Source: CAVSUB01 sp963816725
GTDB taxonomy: Bacteria > Acidobacteriota > Vicinamibacteria > Vicinamibacterales > 2-12-FULL-66-21
Length of the DNA: 64,000 nt
Assembly (NCBI GenBank): GCA_963816725.1
Contig: CAWFMC010000030.1
Coordinates: 19,923-83,922 of the forward strand
Reading direction: 5' to 3'
Shown here one piece after another: positions 44,945 through 54,100 of this stretch. The translations under genes and the position numbers were made by a program. Below the pieces are notes generated by a model. The model saw only the letters and a list, made by a program, of their open reading frames with translations. It did not search any database and was not told where the DNA came from. Position 1 is the first letter of the stretch, and every line of letters begins with the position of its first letter.

Positions 44945-45278
44945 ACGTCGGCCCAGCGTCCAGATTCGTGCACCGGGACATCCCATTTCGAGGACCCCAT
45001 CGTCGCCCGCCACGCGTGCGCAGCCGCTGGAGCAAGGATGACTCCCTCGTGAAAACCGCTGACTCTCGCCCGATCCCGCTATGAAGCCGCACGGGTCGCG
45101 CGTTTTCGCGTACAAGCGCTACACGCGATCGGAGGTCGCGACCGCCATCCCGCGCGTGTTCGGCACGTAGGGTCGGTCAGCGGCAGTCCAGACGATGGGT
45201 GGGAACTGGAGTGAGGCCGGTATCCGTGTGTCCCGATCGGGATTGCACCATCGGCGGTGCGCGGGAGCGCCCGCCCCG
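44945..45278. other. Intergenic stretch without recognisable gene
   Basis: 334 bp between the CHRD gene start and the prmA stop. Several short open frames cross it on both strands, but none has a Shine-Dalgarno, a family resemblance or a bias I trust. The CHRD promoter must lie here. Confidence 0.5.
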
Positions 45279-46091
45279 CTACCAGGACGCCTGCATGACG
45301 ATGGCAACCCAGCCGGCGCGACAGGTCGCCTCGATCCGCCGCATGCCGAGATGGCGATACACCCGGTCGACGTCCGGTTCGACCGACGAGGGGATCCCTG
45401 AGAGCACGAGGCGCCCGCGATGTCCGACGCAGCGGGTCAGTGCGGGACCCATCTCGATCAACGGCGCCGCCAGGACGTTCGCCAGCACAAGCGGCCATCT
45501 GCCGGTGACGGTCTCGGGTCCGCCGGCCGCGAGCGTGAGCCGGCTCGCGAGGTCGTTCAGTGCGGCGTTCTCCGCCGTAACCCGCAATGCATCCGCGTCG
45601 ATGTCGATGGCCGTCGCGCGTGGCACGCCCAAGGTCAGCGCCGCGAGCGCCAGCACCCCCGAGCCGGTGCCGACGTCCAGTACGGAATCGTGTGGGTCGC
45701 CGTCCAGGATCGCCTGGAGCGCTTCCAGGCACAGCGCCGTCGTGGGGTGCAGCCCCGTGCCGAAGGCAGGTGCGTCGATCAGCCGAATGGTGTCGGGTGC
45801 GGGCGCATGTGTGGACGGGACGATCCGCAGTCGTCCGATCGCGATCGGTCTCTGGCTCAGAACCCAGACCGACCCGTCGTCTCGGCCCACCGCTGGAGAG
45901 ACCGGGATTCCCTCCACGCTGAACGCGCTGGCGAGCTGTGCCGGCGTGACGCGATCGGGCAGCAGGGCTGCGACACCCTGGCCCTGCCACTCCACATCCA
46001 GTGCCCCGAGCTCGACGAGCCGATCGAGCATCTCGTCGCCGCCGGGAGGAAGGTCTACGCGGTAGGGCAGAAGGGCCTCATCTTCGAGCAC
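45279..46091 (-). CDS. prmA: Ribosomal protein L11 methyltransferase
   Basis: A 270-residue SAM-dependent methyltransferase that methylates lysines of ribosomal protein L11. The N-terminal substrate-recognition part (up to about 115) is followed by the Rossmann domain. RLIDAPAFGTGLHPTTALCLEAL is the hallmark PrmA segment, DVGTGSGVLALAA is motif I, and ANVLAAPLIEM is the 'NIL.. L' motif, in which the usual Ile is Val. The start is uncertain: GTG 46091 (LEDEALLPYRVDL) fits family length and avoids overlap with the helicase, but upstream codons remain possible. It follows the helicase gene by 56 bp on the same strand and is probably in its operon. Confidence 0.85.
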   Translation of the reverse strand: MLEDEALLPYRVDLPPGGDEMLDRLVELGALDVEWQGQGVAALLPDRVTPAQLASAFSVEGIPVSPAVGRDDGSVWVLSQRPIAIGRLRIVPSTHAPAPDTIRLIDAPAFGTGLHPTTALCLEALQAILDGDPHDSVLDVGTGSGVLALAALTLGVPRATAIDIDADALRVTAENAALNDLASRLTLAAGGPETVTGRWPLVLANVLAAPLIEMGPALTRCVGHRGRLVLSGIPSSVEPDVDRVYRHLGMRRIEATCRAGWVAIVMQASW

Positions 46092-46147
46092 CTCGCAACG
46101 GCGTCCAGCGGCCCGTGTCGCAAGTCGCGCGTCCGGCGGTCCACGGC

Positions 46148-48565
46148 CTACGCATCGCGAACAACGATCGCGGCGAGTGCGTGCGGGCGGCGGCTGCCAA
46201 GCTTGGCACCCAGGCGCCGCACCACGGCCGGCCACGTCGGCATCGCCGCATCATCCGGTTCCATTCGCGAGACCCGCGGCGGCCGGCGACGAAATGCCGC
46301 AGCCCAATCGGGCCGCTCGCGTCCGTCCACGTCGAGGGCGACGATCTCGACGTGCGCGCCATCCTTGTAGAACGCCACGAGCCCCGTGCCGGTCTGACCG
46401 GGGTGGTGCAGTTCGACGCGCGCCACACGTCCTTTCGGATCCTCCTCGAAGTGGGCCAGCAGCCCTTCGACGAGCGCGTGTCCGGACGCGAAGAAGTCGA
46501 TCGTTTCATCTTCCACGGCGTATTCGCGATCGAAGGAGCCGATGAAGGAGGCGCCGCCGGGGACGCCGGGAAGGCTGTCGACGAGCGCCTCGTTCCCGAA
46601 GTCGATCGCGTAAGTGCGCATCCCGCGCACCGCCTCGACCCGAAAGCCGAGGCGCGCGCACGCGTTGATCACGACCTGCTCCATCAGCGCGTCGAGCTCC
46701 GGCGGTATGGCGGCCAGGATTGCCGGTCCGAGCTGGGGGCGGTACGGATCGCGATGGAGCTGTTGATACGCGGCCTCATGGATGCGCGTGCGCGCCTCCT
46801 GCGCCGCGGCCACGAGCCGCTCGACCTGCTCGTCGGTCAGCGACGGTTCGGGGTCCAGCGCGATGCGCTCCAGCGCGCCTTCGAGGTGCGCGAGCTGAGG
46901 TTCCAGGCCGGCAATCGGTTCGCGGAAGATCGCGAGCCGCTCGAAGAGGCGCACGACATCGGCGCCGATTCCGGACGCCGGCCGAAAATAGACGATCGCG
47001 ACCGAGGTGCGGCGCCCGATCCGATCGAGCCGCCCGATCCGCTGCTCGACCGTCGCCGGTTTCCACGGCAGGTCGTAGAGCACGAGGCGATGGCAGAACT
47101 CGAAGTTGCGCCCCTCGCCGCCGGACTCGGTCGAGATCATCAGGCTGGGGCCGTCCGCGGCGCGGAATCGTGCGACCTCGATGTCCCGCCGCGCGGCCGA
47201 CAAGTCTTCATGGAACACGCCGGTCGCCACCTGGGCGCGCGCACTCAGCGCGTCCCGCAGCATCTCGAGCGTCTCACGGTGGGCGACGAACACCAGTGTC
47301 TTCTCGTGAGCCTGGCGCCAGCGCCCGGCCTGCGTCACGAGCCAGGCGAGCCGGGGATCGCTGCGATCCATCGTCTCGGCCAGCTGCCGTAGTTCGATCT
47401 CGTCGGGCCCGAGAACGGCCTCGAGCGCCGCGCCGGACGCCAGCGCTCGTCTGATCCGATCGATCCCGCGTCGCCTCGAAATCGGATCGTCGGCGGGTCC
47501 GGCGAGCTGCGCCTGAAGGTCGCGCATCGTGCCGAACACGTGGACGCCGCCGTCGCCCGGAAGGTCGATCGCGATCGGCGCGCGGGGCGGGAGACCGCCG
47601 ATGTCGACTCGCCGCGTCGCGCTGGTGCACGGCGGCAGCGGCACGCCGGAGCGGAGCCGCGCTTCGACGTCGAGCCCCTCAGGGAACTCGTCCGGCCGCA
47701 GCAGCTGCAGGAGACGGAAGAACCCATGCGCTTCGTCCTCGAGCGGCGTTGCGCTGAGGAGCAGGACGTGCCGCCCGAGCGCGGCAATCGGGGCGACCGT
47801 ACGGTAGGCGGGCTCGCCCGGATGCCCCGGCGGACGCCGTAGCCGCTGGGCCTCGTCGACCACGAGCAGATCGATCCCGGCCCTCACCGCCTGCTCCGTC
47901 AACTCCGGTCGCTGGATCAACATCTCCAGCGCTACGACCGCCCGGCGATGAACATCGAACGGATTGAAGCCCGCGCCGAAGTCGCGCGCGACATCGGCAA
48001 GGCGGTCCGTGTCGAGGACCGTGAAGACCTGGTGATATTTGCGCCACAGTTCGCCCAGCCACTGGATGGTCAGCGACTCGGGCGCGACCACCAGGCAGCG
48101 TTCGATCTGCTGCGTGTGGAGCAGCCGGTTCATGATCAGCGCCGCTTCGATCGTCTTGCCGAGGCCGACTTCGTCGGCGAGCAGCCAGCGTACGGGGATT
48201 CGCGCAGTCGCGCGTGAGGCGACGTGGAGCTGATGCGGGAACAGGCGCACGCGGCCGCCGAGAAACGAGCCGAGCCCCTCCGCCTCGCGGGTTTCGAGCA
48301 GGTGCAGGACGTCCAGGCGGGTCAGGAAGTCCTCGAGTTCATCGATGTCGCCGGCGGCCAGCCGGTCGGCCAGCGATCGATCCTGAGCCCGCGGCCGCTC
48401 GGCGGACCGCACGAGCGCATCGCTGTGCGCGGCCAGCCGCAGCGTGGCGCCGCGCTGCGGGAAGTGAACGACCAGCACACGTCCCTCGATCGCGGTGACG
48501 TGCCCCATCCCGAGCTCGGTGTTGAAACGGTGCGTGAGCGTATCCCCGACCGACCAGGCTGACAC
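46148..48565 (-). CDS. SNF2/RapA-like helicase
   Basis: An 805-residue Swi2/Snf2 ATPase. The N-terminal domain (1-110) is followed by helicase motif I (DEVGLGKTIEAAL), motif II as DEAQ (VVDEAQRLR), motif III SATPLED, and the second RecA domain with motif V GGEGRNF and motif VI EQRIGRLDRIGR. The domain order resembles RapA, which recycles RNA polymerase after transcription; bacterial SNF2 proteins of this type may also remodel other nucleoprotein complexes. The C-terminal 300 residues have DIDFFASGHALVEGLLAHF-like segments found in RapA-family proteins. The start is GTG 48565. It lies directly upstream of prmA on the same strand. Confidence 0.88.
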   Translation of the reverse strand: MSAWSVGDTLTHRFNTELGMGHVTAIEGRVLVVHFPQRGATLRLAAHSDALVRSAERPRAQDRSLADRLAAGDIDELEDFLTRLDVLHLLETREAEGLGSFLGGRVRLFPHQLHVASRATARIPVRWLLADEVGLGKTIEAALIMNRLLHTQQIERCLVVAPESLTIQWLGELWRKYHQVFTVLDTDRLADVARDFGAGFNPFDVHRRAVVALEMLIQRPELTEQAVRAGIDLLVVDEAQRLRRPPGHPGEPAYRTVAPIAALGRHVLLLSATPLEDEAHGFFRLLQLLRPDEFPEGLDVEARLRSGVPLPPCTSATRRVDIGGLPPRAPIAIDLPGDGGVHVFGTMRDLQAQLAGPADDPISRRRGIDRIRRALASGAALEAVLGPDEIELRQLAETMDRSDPRLAWLVTQAGRWRQAHEKTLVFVAHRETLEMLRDALSARAQVATGVFHEDLSAARRDIEVARFRAADGPSLMISTESGGEGRNFEFCHRLVLYDLPWKPATVEQRIGRLDRIGRRTSVAIVYFRPASGIGADVVRLFERLAIFREPIAGLEPQLAHLEGALERIALDPEPSLTDEQVERLVAAAQEARTRIHEAAYQQLHRDPYRPQLGPAILAAIPPELDALMEQVVINACARLGFRVEAVRGMRTYAIDFGNEALVDSLPGVPGGASFIGSFDREYAVEDETIDFFASGHALVEGLLAHFEEDPKGRVARVELHHPGQTGTGLVAFYKDGAHVEIVALDVDGRERPDWAAAFRRRPPRVSRMEPDDAAMPTWPAVVRRLGAKLGSRRPHALAAIVVRDA

Positions 48566-48789
48566 GCTCCGATTCTACAGGCGGGATGCACGCGGCCGAT
48601 CGGCGTCAGGCGTGTGATACGGCTGTCACTCCGGTACACCGGTCATGTGGATTAGGCTTCAGTGCGCAACGTCGTTGGAGGCGGCGCGGCACCTCGCGGT
48701 CTACAACCTGCCGGAGCTCGCGCGGCGTACGGCACGCCTTCCAGTTCGTCCGCTATGACCGTGATCTCGCTGCGTTGTACAGTTTGAGG

Positions 48790-49212
48790 GTGAGCCTGAC
48801 GATCGAGGAGCGCAACCGCTCCATGCTGCGGGCCCGGGACGCGATGGACCGCACGTTCGCGGAGCCGCTGTGCATCGCGCGCTTGGCAGAGATCGCCGGC
48901 GTGTCGCAGGCGCACTTCATCCGCACGTTCCGGGCGACGTTCGGTGAACCGCCGCATCGGTACCTCCAGCGGCGCCGGGTGGAACGCGCGATGTTCTTAC
49001 TGCGCGCCACCGCGACGAGCGTGACCGACATCTGCTTCGAGGTGGGCTTTGGAAGCCTCGGCACCTTCAGCCGGACCTTCAGCGAGATCGTCGGCGAGTC
49101 ACCGACCGCGTTCCGTCAGCGCGGCCATCCACCGGCGGTGCCGACCTGCTTCATGATGGCGTGGACGCGGCCGAGCAGTTTTGGAGAAGCACCCCGCCGC
49201 GGCCCACGCTAG
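48790..49212 (+). CDS. AraC-family transcriptional regulator (single-domain)
   Basis: A 140-residue protein that is almost entirely the DNA-binding domain: two helix-turn-helix motifs (LCIARLAEIAGVSQAHFIRTF and ATSVTDICFEVGFGSLGTFSRTF) with the second-helix 'PTAFR' ending. No effector domain is present. Start GTG 48790 begins the family-typical SLTIEERNRSMLRARDAMDR. It lies 37 bp upstream of a VOC protein gene on the same strand, a common pairing in which the regulator controls the downstream glyoxalase-like gene. The 224 bp upstream to 48566 also serve the divergent helicase; no operator could be assigned. Confidence 0.85.
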   Translation: MSLTIEERNRSMLRARDAMDRTFAEPLCIARLAEIAGVSQAHFIRTFRATFGEPPHRYLQRRRVERAMFLLRATATSVTDICFEVGFGSLGTFSRTFSEIVGESPTAFRQRGHPPAVPTCFMMAWTRPSSFGEAPRRGPR

Positions 49213-49249
49213 AGTGGCTCTCGTATCGAATTTGGAAGGAGCCACTCGC

Positions 49250-49663
49250 GTGTTGAACAGCATCAGCATCTCTCATGTGTTCGTCTCGGATCAGGACCAG
49301 GCGCTCGACTTCTACGTCGGCAAACTCGGCCTCGAAGTGAGCAGCGACCAGGACCTCGGCTTCATGCGCTGGCTGACCGTTCGTGTGCCGGGTCAGCCGG
49401 GCCGCGACATCCTGCTCGAGAAGCCCGGACCGCCGGCGATGGAGGACGGGACGGCGAAGAACGTCCGTGAACTGATCGCCAAAGGGGCCTCCGGTTTCAC
49501 CGTGGGCTTCACCACCAGCGATTGCCGCCAAGAGTACGAATCGCTGAAGGCCAAGGGCGTCGAATTCACACAGGAGCCGGTTGAGCAGCCGTACGGCATC
49601 GACATGGGGCTGCGCGATCCGTTCGGCAATCACATCCGGATCGTTCAGCTCAGAGGCGTGTAA
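49250..49663 (+). CDS. VOC (glyoxalase/bleomycin-resistance) family protein
   Basis: A 137-residue VOC-fold protein with two beta-alpha-beta-beta-beta modules. The first holds ISHVFVSDQDQALDFYVGKLG (metal-ligand His and the FY dyad); the second ends GIDMGLRDPFGNHIRIVQ, with the conserved RDP.GN motif. The family includes glyoxalase I, dioxygenases and antibiotic-binding proteins; the exact role is unclear. Start GTG 49250 was chosen because GGAAGGAG lies 8 bp upstream and the alignment begins there. It follows the AraC-type regulator by 37 bp and is its probable target. It converges on ilvE. Confidence 0.87.
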   Translation: MLNSISISHVFVSDQDQALDFYVGKLGLEVSSDQDLGFMRWLTVRVPGQPGRDILLEKPGPPAMEDGTAKNVRELIAKGASGFTVGFTTSDCRQEYESLKAKGVEFTQEPVEQPYGIDMGLRDPFGNHIRIVQLRGV

Positions 49664-49679
49664 CAGACGGCGACCGCGG

Positions 49680-49715
49680 CCGAAGGGGTGTGGGATCCGT
49701 GCCCAGCCCCTTCGG
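49680..49715. terminator. Hairpin between VOC and ilvE genes
   Basis: CCGAAGGGG (49680-49688) pairs exactly with CCCCTTCGG (49707-49715), with an inner GGG/CCC pair in the loop. It lies in the 64-bp gap between convergent genes and probably ends both transcripts. Confidence 0.6.
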
Positions 49716-49727
49716 TCGAACCTCTTC

Positions 49728-50639
49728 CTACCAGACCGGCGTCAGCCACTCGGCGCGCGCCGGCACTCGGCCGCGTACGACAGCCTCGAACTGCTCGGAC
49801 AGGCGTTGCGTAACCGGACCGACCACACCGTCGCCGACCTGACGGCGATCGACCGAGCGCACCGGCGTGACCTCCGCACCCGTGCCGCAGAGAAAGACTT
49901 CGTCGGCGACGTAGAGCTCGGTACGCCCGATGTGCCGCTCCACGAACGGAATTTCGAGATCCTCCCGTGCGAGCGTGATCAGGCTTTGCCGGGTGATGCC
50001 GTCGAGATTGTCGGCCGTGCTCGGCGGAGAAATCAATTGGCCGTCGCGGACGATGAAGACGTGCTCGGCTGACCCTTCGGACACGTGGCCGTCCTCGGTC
50101 AGCAGGATGGCCTCGGTGTAGCCGTTGTCCATGGCCTCCTTGCGGGCCAGGGCGCTGTTCAGATACCCTCCGGTCGCTTTGGCGCGTGCGGGGATCGCAT
50201 TCTCGCGGACCCGCCACCAGCTCGAGACGCACACGTCGATCGGCTCGGCTGACAGGTAGCGTCCGAGTGGCATGCAGAAGATCGCGGTCTCGCTGGTGTC
50301 CGGATCCAGCACTGGCGACAGCTCGTTCGAATTCGCGAACACGATCGGACGGACGTAGACATCGCCGCGCATCTCGTTGCGCCGTATGAGCTCGACAATC
50401 ACCGCAGCGATCTCTGACTGCGAGCCGGAGAGGCGAAGGTGGATGATGCGCGCCGAGTGTTCCAGACGGCGGACGTGACGATCGAGCCGGAAGACGTTGA
50501 CCTGCTGCCCGTCGTCGGTCTTGTAGCCGCGAATGCCGGCGAAGCATCCGAGGCCGTAGTTGAGGGCGCGTGACCGAACCGAGATGGTGGCTTCTCGGTC
50601 GGGGCGAAATGCGCGGTTGATGTAGATCACGGATTCCAT
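49728..50639 (-). CDS. ilvE: Branched-chain amino acid aminotransferase
   Basis: A 303-residue class IV PLP aminotransferase that transfers amino groups between branched-chain amino acids and 2-oxoglutarate, in leucine/isoleucine/valine metabolism. It has NYGLGCFAGIRGY near the N-terminus, the PLP Lys154 in ARAKATGGYLNSALA, the Glu of DGHVSEGSAEHVF, and a C-terminal FLCGTGAEVTPVRSVD typical of IlvE. Length is normal. No other branched-chain biosynthesis gene is adjacent, so it stands alone, convergent with the VOC gene. The related D-alanine aminotransferases are less likely given the GTGAEVTPV motif. Confidence 0.93.
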   Translation of the reverse strand: MESVIYINRAFRPDREATISVRSRALNYGLGCFAGIRGYKTDDGQQVNVFRLDRHVRRLEHSARIIHLRLSGSQSEIAAVIVELIRRNEMRGDVYVRPIVFANSNELSPVLDPDTSETAIFCMPLGRYLSAEPIDVCVSSWWRVRENAIPARAKATGGYLNSALARKEAMDNGYTEAILLTEDGHVSEGSAEHVFIVRDGQLISPPSTADNLDGITRQSLITLAREDLEIPFVERHIGRTELYVADEVFLCGTGAEVTPVRSVDRRQVGDGVVGPVTQRLSEQFEAVVRGRVPARAEWLTPVW

Positions 50640-51007
50640 CGGCCGATCCTTGCGTCAGAGGCAGGACAGCCGAGGATTCACCATGAACCCGCGGCTCGTC
50701 GAGCCGGGGTTCGCCGTCGCGTGCCTACACGCTGACGTCCCCGCTCGTCCCGGTAAGGACCAGGACGACGAGAACGAGGCGCAGGGCGGAGGACGGCATG
50801 TGGAGCAGGCAGGATACCTGCACGGCCGGCCGCGATGCAAGGCCGGTGATCACGCGGCGGATCCGATCGGGCGCACGGAGCGCCTTTCCGGAGCGGAGTC
50901 GAGCCGGGTGCAAGACGAGAACGAGGAGCCTCGAGCGGGACGACCCGCTCAAGCGATTGCAGCCTAGATTAGGTGCTCATGTTGTCCGTGCTGGTCGTCG
51001 AAGGCCG

Positions 51008-51070
51008 GTCCTGGCCGCGTCGGGAACGTCGATGGCCTCGCCGCACGCCGCGGGGGTGGTGGCCCTGATC
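51008..51070 (+). pseudogene. Fragment of a subtilisin-like (S8) serine protease
   Basis: Twenty-one codons read VLAASGTSMASPHAAGVVAL and one more residue. This is the S8 active-site serine segment with the catalytic Ser in GTSMASP. No catalytic Asp or His segment, signal peptide or start lies upstream, and the frame runs into unrelated sequence on both sides. The rest of the gap 50640-51123 shows no other feature I can name. Confidence 0.6.
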
Positions 51071-51123
51071 TCGTTCGCGCCAGACACGAGCCGCGGTCGC
51101 CAGCATAGCTACTGTCCTGAGTC

Positions 51124-54100
51124 TCAGTCGAACGGGGTCATGAGGACCGTCGGTCGGGTTTGAACGCACCTGCCGAGCCACAGGTTCATCTTCATCGCCC
51201 GGTACTGCTCGATTGCCTTGGACAGCTCCGTCCGCGCCAGCTTCCGCCGGCCGGTGCTGGCGAAAAGTGTGGCAAGGCTGACATGGCAATGCGCCTGAAG
51301 CGGTTGCATGCCGAGTGTTTCAGCCAGAGCCAATGACTGGACGTAGTGGTCTTCGGCTGGCATTCGCTGGATGGGAACGCGGTGGGCGACAATCTCCCCG
51401 AGCACGTGCAACGCATAGGCTTCGTTGCCTCGTTCGCCGTGCGCTCGGGCCAGCGACAGGGCTCGATCTGCAAGCGCCTCCGCTTCGTCCAGGTGGCCCG
51501 CCCGCAGTTCCGCATCCGCAAGGCCGATGCTGCACACCGTCTCGTTGTCGGCTATCTCTGTCGCAACGGCAAGCCTCAACGCCTGTTTCAGCATGACGCG
51601 GGCATCGTCGATGCGCCCGGCTGCCGTGTACGTGGCGCCCAGCGCCGCCGCCAGCAACGGGAACCATGCCGGCCGGTCGTCCTGACAGGCATTCACGACG
51701 CGCTCGAGCACGGGCGCGGCCGTGGACAGCCGGCCTTGACGAAGCGCCACCACACCGGCACCCCACGCCGCGAACGCGCGACTCATGGGATGATTCACAA
51801 CCTCCGCAATCTCGAGGGCCGAGTTGCCCATCGACGTGCCTTCGGCAAACGCGCCGAGCTCCGCGTGGCACGCCGCCAGGTACGCCGGAACGAACACCGC
51901 GGGAATGAGCTCACCCCAACGCGTCCGGCCGGTCGTCTCGTCGAGGCCTGCCGCCATCGTCGAGAGACAGTCGATCGCGGGACGATAATCCCCGCGTGCC
52001 TGATGCGCGATGGCCAGATGCAGGGTCGCCCGGAGGCGCTGATCGATAGCGCTGTCAGGTGCGAGCGTCGCGACGCGTGTGGCAGCGGCGATTGCCTCGC
52101 TGTATGCGCTCGAGAGGTAGCAGTGCAGCGACAGCGCAACGGACACCTCTGCCTGCCGGCAACGGTCGTCGAGCGCTTCCGCGAGGACTTGCGCCTCGGT
52201 CACGCACGCCATCGCGCGGCGCAGCTCGCCACATGGGTGGAGCGCCGATCTCAGGGCGAGCCGGACGTCAATGGCCTGCTCGCGCGTGTCTCGAGTCTCC
52301 GGGACATGCGCGAGGGCATGCATCGCCTGCTCGAAGTATCGCACCGCCTCGCGATGCGCCGATCGGGCCATCGCCTTCTCTCCGGCCCGGCGGGAGTAGA
52401 CGGCGGCCTCGGCCCAGCGGTCACCGCGCGCGGCGTGGTAGGCGAGTTGCTCCAGGTATTCAGGTCGCGGATACGACAGCCTCGGCCTGGCATCATGGGC
52501 GGGGTCGTGATTCAGTGCGAGCGTTTCAAGCGCGTCAAGGATCCGAGCGTGCAGTTCCTTCCGGTGCTCGCTCAGAAGGCTGCCGTAGGCGACATCCTGG
52601 GTCAGCGCATGCCTGAAGGTATAAACGGTGTCGCGAGAGCGGTGACTCTCATTGAGCAGCTCGGCGCCTTGGAGCTCCGCGAGATGCGCATTGAATGCGG
52701 ATTCCGTTGAATGGGCAACGAGCCGTAGCAGCGAGATCGGAACGTCGATGCCGACCACCGCGGCGGTCTGCAGCAGGTGTTTGGCCTCGATCGACAAACG
52801 ATCGATGCGCGCCGCGAGTACCGCCTCCACAGTCGGCGGAAGGTCCACGTCGACCGACGGGAGCAGAGTGCCCGACGGGTCAGACGACGGATCGGCCGGG
52901 ATGTGCCGCCGCACCAGCATGTGCGCCAACTCCTCGAGAAAGAACGGATTCCCTGCTGCTTTCGCGAGAATCGCATCGGCCAGCGGCGGCAGCGCTGTCC
53001 CGTGCTGGAGCACCGCCTCAACGACCTGCACACTGTCCGGATCCGAGAGCGGCGGCAGCGTCAACTGCGTGGTGTACGACTTCGCCACCCAGGGCGGCCG
53101 GTACCCCGGCCGGTAGGTTGCAAGCAGAAGGACGGCGGCACCCGGGAGGCTATCCACCAGCGTCGTCACGAACTCCTCGGACGTGGGATCGATCCAGTGC
53201 ATGTCTTCGAGGGCGATGACCAGCGGCGGGCGCTGCCGCCTCCCCGTCCACACTTGCTTCAGGGCCTCGAACGTCTGGGCCTTCAGCGTGTCAGGGCTGG
53301 TTCCCGAAAATAGATCGATCGCGCTCCTGACGCCGAGAAGATGCAGTAAAGATGCAGCAGTTCTGTCGCCGTCGAGTTCGAGCGCTCCGAGGGTTCGATG
53401 AACCTTCTCGGCGATGACGTCATCGCCATCGCTCGACGCGATCGTGCAATCTGCGCGTAGGACTTCCAGCACCAGCGAGTAGGGCATCGTGCTGGTGTAA
53501 GAAAGACAGTGCCCTTCGAGATACGTGACCGGGCCGTCGGTGCGAAGCCCTTGAGAAAATTCGGACAGGAGCCTGGACTTGCCTATTCCGGGTTCGCCGA
53601 CGATACCGACACTCTGTCCTCTTCCAGCGGCAACTTGATCGAGGACCGCATGGAGCGTTCGGAGTTCGTGTCCGCGCCCGACGAACGGACTGAGCGTGCG
53701 CACGCCGATCGATGAGCGCGAAGAGTGACGGAGCGAGGGGCCGGTCACTATATATGTACGAAGGACGTCACCCTCCCCGGGTACTGACACGGGTGCAACT
53801 TCTTCAAGTCGGATGTCGTCGCGGACCAGTCGTGCCGTCGCTCCACTGCACAGCAGCACGTCAGGCGGGCAGTGCTCTTGAAGCGATTCGACCGCCGCCG
53901 TCAGGTTGCCGACGATGGTGGAGGGCCGGCCGTCGCCGATGTCTCCGACGACGATGAAGCCCGTATGCAGGGCGAGGCACGCTGAGATCGACTCTTCACC
54001 CAGATCGCTGCACGGCGCCGCGAACCGCTCCTGGAGCTGCAAGGCAGCGAGAAGTGCCAGGCGGGCGTGATGTTCAAGGGCAATGGGAGCGCCAAAGATC

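Noticed and set aside
45081..45167. A 28-codon ATG frame in the CHRD-prmA gap
   Set aside because: No ribosome-binding site, no recognised family, and the same bases are open in other frames.
48646..48768. Possible short gene upstream of the AraC regulator
   Set aside because: The open frames lack a family match and a good start; the regulator's own family-typical start lies at 48790, so the stretch is treated as intergenic.
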